Positions 56,632-64,000 of a stretch of 64,000 nt of DNA are shown here, in pieces; position 1 is the first letter of the stretch; each line of letters starts with the position of its first letter. Under the pieces are notes generated by a model, which worked only from the letters and a program-made list of their open reading frames with translations, was not told the origin of the DNA and ran no database searches. Both the position numbers and the translations under genes were made by a program. Source of the DNA: Klebsormidium nitens (taxonomy: Eukaryota > Streptophyta > Klebsormidiophyceae > Klebsormidiales > Klebsormidiaceae); assembly GCA_000708835.1 (NCBI GenBank), contig DF236979.1, positions 62,001 through 126,000 on the forward strand, given 5' to 3'.

Positions 56632-59600
56632 CTAGTTTCTAAGGTGTGGCAGTACAGGCAGGTCTCCGAGATCTATTTGCCTATTCAAGCAGTGCAGAAA
56701 GTATCGTCCGTAGTGTAAAAACGTGCCTTGTCCCATGAACGCCGCTTGCGCTTTCATGCAGACGAGCCTAGAATTCTTCTGTTCGGACAGCTGTGAATTC
56801 TTGTTGTGCAAGATTGAGTACCTAGCGATGCCGTAAGCCGGACTGCACTCCTTATGGTTCACTGTGTGCATCCAGTCGATGAGCCACTGCACGCTAGCTG
56901 CCCACGACGCTTCTCTGTTAAGAGCGTAAGTATGGAGATGGCATACGTTATCGTAAATAAACATTTTCAGCCGTCGCCACCGGCAGAACAGCACTTCGAA
57001 CACCACCCTCGGGGACTCCGCTGCCGAGAGGACGACAAACCCAACGCACTTGCTGCACCCCGTGCAGAAAAAGGGGTACATCCCCGGGGTCACGTTCTTA
57101 TGCTTGCCCTTGAACTTCGTGCACGTGGGCCCCACTTTCTGGCTGAAGTAGTCGGCGGCGTACCTCTGAAGAGGGCGCCAGATGGGCTGGTTCGGAAAGT
57201 AGTGGCCGGTCCGGAGAAATGCTTCCTCGTCGGACCAGTCTTTTGGTGTTCGCCCGCCTGCAAATGATGTTGCACAGAAGCGAATCAGGGAATTCGGAGC
57301 GCTCTTGTAGGGTCCGACAGGAGCCTCGCAACAAAGGAAGCCGAGAACCCAAATACCTTGAGACTTTCAGAATACTTTCAATAAACTTTTGAAAAGTTCC
57401 GCGACTGGGTCGATGAGGATACAGATTTGTGTTGACCGCAAGTTAACAAGTTGAGCGGTTGGATGATTTCGCGATAGACACAAGTAATTCGGAGCGCTCT
57501 TTACGTTTCGAACAAAAGCAAGAAGGCAACCGTCAGGGCTGTGGCTTCACGAGAGAGCTTTGCCGGCTGCTGGAAAAAGAAACGTCAATAACCTCAGACT
57601 TTAGGAAGCAAACTTGCCCCGGCAGCTTGGGGTCACGAATGAAAACTGACAACCGTTTGTCAATCAGCAGATACATTGACCTCGGGCGATGGATGAGGCT
57701 TCGAATAAACACCAAAGAGTGAGGAGAAAGAAAGGCAGAGACCGGTGTTGTCCAGTACATACCCCCTATCTCAGTAGTCTTGGTAAGAATGACATCGCCA
57801 TACAAGTGCGCAAAGTTTGGAAGGGACTTGATGAAGCGTATCAGGTGCCGCCATTAAACGACAGCCTTGACAGCAGAGATTGGAAGAGAACGGGTACCCG
57901 ACTGGTCCGATTGAATTCATATTGTCTTCTCAGTCTGACCCCGTTGCCATAGTCAGCTTAACAAGTCGAAGCATTTCTTCAAACGCGGGACCATCAATGA
58001 CCGTATCAAGCAGGAATGCTCACGGTAGTTAAAAAAAGGTGACTGCAAAAAGAAAATCACTCACCATTCGGATCGCCCGCAGCCGCATCGTTGTCCCGAA
58101 GCTTCTTCTTCTTCAGCTTTTCCACCTCTGCTAGTGGCTCCTCCACATAGGCTTGGCGCGCAACCCTAAGCAGGTCTCTTAACAGCTGGAGGCACTCATC
58201 CGTTAGACGGCCCCCGCTTACAGAATGCTGAGCTCGCACGAAGTCGAATAGAACGGGGGCCCGAGCAGCGAGTTGCCTGGCTTGCCCGAGGTCTGGAAAG
58301 AAGTGACTTTCGTTCTCGAGGAGATGCTCTACGATTGGCTCGACCTCCGCGGGCAGAATTGCGCAAACCGGGCTCTTCGTTGCAAGCCCAAAAAGCAACT
58401 CTCGGCACATGGGGGAGCTGTGGTATCTTCCGTTCTCCAGCTCGGGGGTTTTGAGGAGGAAGCGCAGGGACGAAAATGAGGCGGCGGCGACTGTTGTCTC
58501 CAGACCCCCCAGTTCTACTTCCGTTAGACCCGCCCCCGCTTTTCCGACTGGCCGAGCAAACTTGAGGAGAAGGTCTCGGCACACGTTGTCGTTCACGAAG
58601 ATCCGCTTTTGATGTAGGGAGCCCGTTTTGAGTGGCCCCTCGACAGCCTCGTACGGGGACACGAGGAAGCTGAGGTCCCCCCGGTACCCCAGCATGATGC
58701 CGTCCCCAATGACGCACTCGGGCTCAGGCGCCGCTCCAACGGGGTGCGGGCATGCGCACTTGAAAGACGTGTCGTAGTCGATGTCCTGGAGGGTTATGTA
58801 GTCCATCCAGGCGTCTTGGAACGTGGAGCGGAGGTTGACGAATCTTTGGAGAGTGGCGGGGGGCAGCCCGGAGCCGGCGTACATGGACAGCACCGCCTGC
58901 CACATCGTGTAGAAGGGGTACTTCGTCCGCCACATCTGGTTGCTGTACCTGCACGCCGATGAGCACGCAACTCAATCAGTCGGGTATGCAGTAAGTCGAC
59001 GTCATCGAGAACGGCAAGCCAAATCATAGATTTTCCCTCCTCTAGTTTCTCGGACGGCTCTCGATGCCCCCCTATAAATTCGAGAACGAAAAGACAACGG
59101 TTGTTCGAGCGTGATCACAATCTAAACCGAGGCGCACGATTCTCGCAAAAGCGGCCACATCGGAACCTGCAGAAGACTGGTCCGTGCATTCAACTCTGGC
59201 AACATTTGAGGCGAACCTCCTGTTGTACCGTCAACTTGGACGCACTCTCAGAACACTGGACCAAATCTTGTCCGTATAGTGATTGCACCTGATCCATTAC
59301 ATGCTATCTCAATATTGGAAACAGATAGAAGCTCAGATGGACGGCTCCTTCGTTGGAAGCCTCAAGGAACTAGTCACAGTGCGTTCTTGTTACCAGCCTT
59401 CAATGAAGCAGCAAACGAGGTGATGATCATCTGGTGAAGTCCTCAAAACAGAAGTAAGAAAGGTCGACTGACTGTTTTCTAAATCGGGTTCCAACAACTT
59501 GCAAGATACAACAGACTTTCACTAGTGGACGTCAGCTCGGGGCAAACCAACCTGTGTTCTCTACCCGTAAGAAACAGAGGACCGCAGATAAATCTTTGAA

Positions 59601-61232
59601 ACGACTCAAACCGACTTCAACGGGCAACATCTGTGAAACACCATCTATCTTGAGCAGGCTATGCAAGCCTCAAAAGCGAACCGTTCCTGCCGTGCCACTT
59701 TGAATGTCCGAGTCATCGTCATTCTAAAAAGCGATCAGAACTGGCGGTACACAAAAACGTGTGTTGACTCCCAGAGCAGACCCTTCCAAGTTCAAAGCAA
59801 ACGCCTAGGATTATCTCAGAGCAAGGTGACACTGCCTTTGAATCTTCTCCAAGACCTCACAGCCTCACCAATTCAAGAGTTCGTAGGAGAACAGGTACTT
59901 GTCGTTGAAGTTCAAGACGCCGTCACCCCGCCCATCGTAGTGCCAAGTTCTGCCGCAGTTGCATGACCACACCTCCACGCGCGTCGGCACCGGAGCAAGG
60001 AGGTGGAAAATGGTCCCATCGACCGTCGTCCCCTCGCTATCCTCCATCTGCCGCCCGCACCCCAAGCAGACCAGCGCCTCCACCCGCTCCACCGAGCAAC
60101 TGTCTGGAAACTTCCGGCTGCCATCACCCCGCCCGCGCAGGATGTCGACGAGGTGCTCGTCACTTTCGTGAAGCTCTGCGATTGGTTTTCGAGATCTGCA
60201 CTTCAGCTTCCGCTTGCCGGTTCCAACGTCAAACTCCTCTCTGAAGCGCACCTCGAACGCGGCCGCAGACATTCGCGCAGCCATTGACACTCGCTCTCCC
60301 AGTAGTTTCTGGACATGCCAACACTTCTCCTACCCCTTCCCGTAACAACTCGTGCAGCGCCGCCCCCCAGTCTTCGTTTCGATGACCACTATGCACTCCG
60401 TGGCTGAAGTGCCAAGCACCCAGGCCTTGGGCGCCTCCCCAACGAACGGCAGCAGGTAGACGCCATCGCCTTCAGCATCATCTTCCCCACCCGACGCTCC
60501 CACCCGAGGCAGCCCGCAAAGCCCCTCAGCATCTAGCCGGAGCGATGCCGCCAGCATGATCAGAACCTCCAGATGGATGCACTTGTCTGCCTGGCCACAG
60601 AGGTACTGTGGAGACAACGGCGGGTGGCGCACTCCGCTGAATATTGATTTCTGAAGCTCCATCTCAGGGCAGCAGCTGCACCAGTGTGCAATGCCCACTC
60701 CTCCGCCTAACACAGCGATCTGACACAGCCCTGGCATTGCATACGCTTGATGATTCAAAGTTCCTTTCTTCCTGTCAAACTCCGGCATGCAGAAGCTAAC
60801 TTCAGGGAGGCCTTCTTCCAGGTCCGCTTCTGATCCCGCTGGAAGAAGTGGGGGGAGGCAGCCAGCGCACACGGCAAGTAACTGATTGCAGTACAGTTCG
60901 ACAGCACTGTTCCCAGCAAAGACAGCGCCGGCGCCTTCAAAAGGCAGATCTTGCATATCCGGCAAGTCTTGCTGCCATTCTTGCGCACCGGCAAACCCAG
61001 CTCCCTGATCACTGTTCTCAACAGCGCCGCCCTGCCTGACAGGATCTTCTGGTACAGCATTGCCATTGGTAGTTTCTGCAGCACCTTCCCTCTCCTGAAA
61101 TAATCTGGGGTCCTCTAGAATGTCCCTTCTGGACTTGTGCTCAAACGTGCCGTCCTCTCGTAGCACTGCCACATCAGTTTCTTTGCCTTTTGGCCTCCCC
61201 CGCGCCTTTCCTGTATTTGCCCGCTTGCTCAT
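56632..61232 (-). pseudogene. KDZ-superfamily transposase with one in-frame stop
   Basis: Cut-and-paste transposase with an RNase H-like DDE core. Segments 61232-59869, 58948-58065 and 57257-56632 splice with matching phases (958 codons). The N-terminus has an AT-hook-like ARGRPKGKETD. A cysteine cluster (RRCTSCYGKG, then EKCWHV) is interrupted by TAG at 60332-60330; the frame resumes at once and stays open. Further family landmarks are VCLGCGRQM, VEVWSCNCGRTWHYDGRGDG with FNDKYLFSYELLNW, FKCACP then CVIGDGIMLGYRGDL (likely first catalytic Asp), MFIYDNVCHLH (likely second Asp), and WMHTVNHKECSP with QLSEQKNSRLVCMKAQAAFM (likely Glu). The only lesion seen is the TAG, so the copy is either recently dead, dependent on readthrough, or carries a sequencing error. 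KDZ assignment rests on motif order. Confidence 0.8.
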
Positions 61233-61389
61233 ACTGTGCGGCCTTCCTCCAGAGCCCTTCAGAGCCCTTTGAGGGCTGAATTGAAAGCAGGCCCTGAAAA
61301 GGTGCGCCCCAGATCACAGCCGCCCACACTGGTAGTAACCTTGCTCAGCACTTGCTTCAGACTAGCAATCCGCTGCTTTTTACCCGCCT

Positions 61390-61516
61390 CCGCGGTAGGT
61401 TTAAAAGGGCGGTTTTGCCCGAGGTTTTATAGCTGAGGTTGGGGCCAACCTGCCCTGGGTTTTATGTGTTTTTATACGGCCGACGAGCTGGTCATTTTGA
61501 CCACCGTTATTACTCT
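61390..61516. repeat. Right terminal inverted repeat
   Basis: Counterpart of the left inverted repeat. Strongly matching blocks are 'tttaaaagggcggttttgcc', 'ttttatagctgaggttgg' and 'tttttatacggccgacgagc'. It lies about 160 bp upstream of the transposase start codon, so the promoter of that gene overlaps or abuts the repeat. Confidence 0.88.
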
Positions 61517-61549
61517 CGTGAAGAATACCGGTAGCCTTTGCTGCAGCGC

Positions 61550-61559
61550 GTCACGTGAC
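61550..61559. promoter_or_regulatory. Perfect palindromic G-box GTCACGTGAC
   Basis: A 10-bp palindrome with the CACGTG core recognised by plant bZIP and bHLH factors. It lies 33 bp outside the right end of the transposon and about 340 bp upstream of the small gene at 61898, in a GC-rich stretch (61550-61610) of promoter-like composition. A regulatory role is inferred. Confidence 0.5.
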
Positions 61560-61897
61560 TTGCGCGGCCGGAAAGCGCCGCGCCGCCGCGCTCCCTTATC
61601 GAAGAAATACAGGGTTCTGGGCAGGTTTGAACGATTTGTAGGCTTGAAAGCGTCACGGTGTGAAGCCTAAGGACCCGGGCCCTAGCTGCCTGTAGGTATG
61701 ATGTATCCATTGCATGGTGGAAGCAGCCCACCTGGCCACAATTTGAGCATATGCACAACACTTCGGCAAAACGCTCTGTTTCCATTCTTTTCTCACTGTT
61801 CTGCATTCCATTGTTGTCTTCTGTTCTGCATTTCCCCTTCGGAACGCCTGCTTCTATCGCTGTAGCTCAAAACCCCGCTCCCAATTGTCAGATTCGC

Positions 61898-62185
61898 ATG
61901 CAGAGCCTGTCTGGTTTCTCCTCGCGCGTGCTGCGGGCTTTTCAGAATTCCCAATTCCCAAACCCGAGGTCAATTGCATTGCTGGGAGGCCGCCTCGTAG
62001 CCTCCTTCCAATCATCGGCACCCAATCGTACCTGGATTCACGACCCTCAGACCGACACCCTCATGGCGAATGTGAAGGCTGCGGATCCGAGTTATGCAGA
62101 CTCGGGGCATGAGGACGTGTACGGAGAGGACGATGCAACCAAGGATCTGCCTGTGACCCCATGGGGCAGGTTTATTGCTAAGTGA
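61898..62185 (+). CDS. Small protein, possibly mitochondrial
   Basis: Unrecognised. The frame encodes 95 aa from the ATG at 61898. An in-frame ATG further upstream (61751) would add 49 hydrophobic residues, but the inner start gives a better organelle presequence: MQSLSGFSSRVLRAFQNSQF, with Arg and Ser, no acidic residue, and further basic residues to about residue 35. The second half is acidic and polar, with TWIHDPQTDTLMANV, GHEDVYGEDDATKDLPVTPW and the end GRFIAK. The WxxDPxT element faintly resembles LEA_3-type mitochondrial proteins of plants, too weak for assignment. It is divergent from SOS1, separated only by the transposon, with a G-box in its upstream region. Confidence 0.5.
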   Translation: MQSLSGFSSRVLRAFQNSQFPNPRSIALLGGRLVASFQSSAPNRTWIHDPQTDTLMANVKAADPSYADSGHEDVYGEDDATKDLPVTPWGRFIAK

Positions 62186-62529
62186 GCAGGACGGAATTCT
62201 GCTGGGTCTCTACACTCTTTCTGTGCATTGGAGGGCCCGCTTCTTTTGAGTTATCAAGCACGTGCATTCTCTGGTTGCCAAATCATCAAGCTGATTAGTT
62301 GAGCGTAGTACTGTCGCTTTGACCTTCACACTCAAAGAAGTCGCATGTGCACGTTTTCACAATGTGGCACCTTCAGAAGGTTTCTGGCCCACCCAACCCC
62401 TCTCGGAGATCTGGATCAAGCATACACATTTGAGTGACTTCCTATCTCGCTTCTGTTTTTTGAACTCTGTCTGTATCAACTGTTTTGAACATTTCCTTTC
62501 ATCGAGAAGAGACAATGACAAGACTTGAA
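62186..62529. other. 3' flank of the small gene
   Basis: Probable 3' untranslated region and flank of the gene ending at 62185. No feature is recognised. Confidence 0.5.
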
Positions 62530-62735
62530 AAAGAAGCCCCGTCTTACTCCGTGCCAGCAGACGCGCTAATAGGGGGGGGCCCTAGTGTTATTCAGAATAA
62601 TTGGGCGTAAAGGGTTTGTAGGCGGTCAGATTGAGCTCAGACCTTAGCCATAGGCTTAACCTATGGACGGTCTTGCAGCTGTTCTGTCTTTGAGTTGGAT
62701 AGGGAAGAATGGAATTTCTTCTTGTAGGGGCTTCT
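62530..62735 (+). pseudogene. Fragment of an organellar small-subunit rRNA gene
   Basis: The segment starts with 'ctccgtgccagcag' and continues through a G-run, 'ttattcagaataattgggcg', 'taaagggtttgtaggcgg' and then 'tttgagttggata' and 'gaatggaatttct'. This is the order of the universal 530-loop region and following helices of bacterial-type 16S rRNA. The 530 loop itself is altered (agacgcgctaatag instead of the usual cagccgcggtaata), and nothing before or after matches, so it is a decayed nuclear insertion. The G-run and following sequence fit plant-lineage mitochondrial rRNA better than plastid rRNA, a comparison made from memory. Confidence 0.82.
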
Positions 62736-63477
62736 TAAGTACTTGATGATGTTCGATCACTTGTAGCAATCGCTGACAAAAGGTTTACCAATACATGGTG
62801 CACCAAGAGAAGAGTCGCAGTATCCTCTAAATCTGCAGAATTGCCTCAGAGGCCTGCCTCATAACGGAAGGCTTAAATAGCTGTCTTTTCTGACAAAATT
62901 TGGTGTCCAATAAAAAAATCCAACCACTGTATACAATGCTGTATCCGAGAGTTACAGCTTAATCAACCCAGCACAATCCCAAAGCTTTTCCGCCTCACTT
63001 CAAGATCAACTCTTGTCGCTGTTGATCACCACAAGAACTAAAGATTCTTCTCTTTTGAAGCGACTCAGCTAAATATGCATTCTCACGTCTGTAAACTATG
63101 TTGAGTCCCCATGACTTTCAAAGTCAGGAACTGTTATTGGGGTCAGCTCTACGTTTAAGACTTGGGTCGACTGCAGGAAACATCTCACTTCAAATTCAAA
63201 TTTCAATTTGTCTCTCATCTGTATGGCATGCTGAAGAAAAGACGTAACTTGCCCGGCTCTCCCTTCAATCTGTTCATGTCTACAACCACAATTCTCAAAG
63301 TTGTCGTCTAAGATAGAACAAGTGGTTTGCTGTGCATCTCCCTCGCTTCGTCTAACATACCCCAGCTCATGCCCTTGCTAGTCTCAGCATCCCCCAAAGT
63401 CAGCTGTCTGCACGGCTGCACCATTTAACCCTCTGAAATATACCTGTCGCTTGCTTCTCTTCTTGCAACGTTGGCAA
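62736..63477. other. Intergenic, nothing recognised
   Basis: AT-rich DNA following the rRNA fragment. No gene-like frame, RNA gene or repeat could be identified. Confidence 0.5.
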
Positions 63478-63774
63478 TCAGTCTTCCGTCAAGTTGGGAA
63501 GCATTGAATGCCCCTTAATACACTCATTGGTGCAGACCGCTTGCAATGTCCTTGATTCTCCATCTTCGTCACCATATGTGAAAGTCATGTCTTCTAAGGC
63601 CCCTAGGTTGGAGCATTGCTGTAATTGACAAGAGTTCTGACAAGCTTCACCTCCTTTTTGTCGCAATCTGTATTGTCCATGCAGTTCCCATTGGCCTTGT
63701 TTCAGCACCCCTCCATTGCTCCAGCCATGCAGCCTATCCCTGTTCTCAACGCTCGTTAAACAGCACTCTTTCAA
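63478..63774 (-). CDS. Possible terminal exon of an unrecognised gene
   Basis: An open frame of up to 98 codons with a stop at 63478. Its composition is protein-like, with a Cys-rich middle (ACQNSCQLQQCSNLGALED) followed by FTYGDEDGESRTLQAVCTNE. If real, it could be the last exon of a minus-strand gene extending beyond the window. No family is recognised and a chance frame is possible. Confidence 0.25.
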   Translation of the reverse strand: MKECCLTSVENRDRLHGWSNGGVLKQGQWELHGQYRLRQKGGEACQNSCQLQQCSNLGALEDMTFTYGDEDGESRTLQAVCTNECIKGHSMLPNLTED

Positions 63775-64000
63775 AGAAACAGTGCTTTGATTTGGAAACT
63801 CATCCAGATTCGTGTAACCCTCTAAACCTCACTGAAGGCAGTCTCTGCTGCTGCTTGAACTCCTCACCCCCTCGCTGATACCATTTTTCGCTGCAGTGGC
63901 CCAATCGCAGTACCCAACCGCCTCTTCAGTGAGGAGATCATTCCAATGCTTGGAGCCTTTTACTAGCTTCTCTCATCTTTATCAACCTGTTCCTAGAACC
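63775..64000. other. Window end, nothing recognised
   Basis: No feature can be supported in this short terminal stretch. Confidence 0.5.

Larger units (their letters stand above)
50666..61517. mobile_element. KDZ-type DNA transposon with two convergent genes
   Basis: An element of about 10.85 kb bounded by long inverted repeats and containing a KDZ-superfamily transposase gene on the minus strand and a second gene on the plus strand, facing each other. The terminal repeats match over about 125 bp, including 'gtaataaagctggtc' on the left against 'gaccaccgttattac' on the right, 'tttttatacggccgacgagc', 'ttttatagctgaggttgg' and 'aaaagggcggttttgccc'. The 7-mer 'gtgaaga' occurs at 50659-50665 and 61518-61524 and is a candidate target-site duplication, although the exact right end is uncertain by about 4 bp. 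The outer flanks are unrelated beyond this. Confidence 0.85.

Noticed and set aside
60309-60334. A 25-nt intron removing the TAG in the transposase
   Set aside because: It starts GT and ends AG, but 25 nt is too short for a spliceosomal intron and its removal would shift the downstream frame, which is open without it.
1-64000. CRISPR array or prokaryotic operon structure
   Set aside because: No regularly spaced repeats with unique spacers. Genes are split by introns and carry organelle or secretory targeting signals, so the DNA is eukaryotic nuclear.

Overview
This window looks like nuclear DNA of a photosynthetic streptophyte, most likely an intron-rich green alga of the Klebsormidium type. 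The label is inferred from a plant-type SOS1 Na+/H+ exchanger, a lumen-targeted PSA2-like photosystem I assembly factor, a peroxisomal copper amine oxidase and many short GT-AG introns. I built the gene models by hand. In each accepted multi-exon gene the splice sites and reading phases close exactly, giving 323, 183, 203, 802, 223 and 1164 aa.

Layout: 1-5.0 kb has no recognisable gene but holds a GTAC/TACCGTA-rich repeat field and a small MITE-like element. An alpha carbonic anhydrase runs from 5.07 to 9.26 kb on the + strand, with a cysteine-rich tail behind a probable GC-AG intron. From 10.2 to 18.4 kb (- strand) two paralogous two-exon membrane proteins flank a single-exon four-helix membrane protein. 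The copper amine oxidase occupies 20.8-29.5 kb (- strand, 14 exons, C-terminal SKL). A 20-N assembly gap lies at 30.64 kb. The PSA2-like gene is at 31.06-33.84 kb (+). SOS1 occupies 35.2-50.4 kb (- strand, 24 exons).

From 50.66 to 61.52 kb lies a DNA transposon of about 10.9 kb with terminal inverted repeats of about 125 bp. It holds two convergent genes: a KDZ-type transposase (- strand), interrupted by one in-frame TAG, and a zinc-finger partner gene (+). It sits 286 bp upstream of the SOS1 start codon and appears to have split the region between SOS1 and a small divergently transcribed gene at 61.9 kb. Downstream lies a 0.2 kb fragment of an organellar small-subunit rRNA gene.

The most unusual pattern is in the introns. 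At least six SOS1 exon boundaries and one amine oxidase boundary have decayed tandem copies of the splice site plus adjoining exon sequence lying in the intron. One of these copies would add exactly 39 codons in frame if its acceptor were used. Mechanism and function are inferences; the copies themselves are directly visible.
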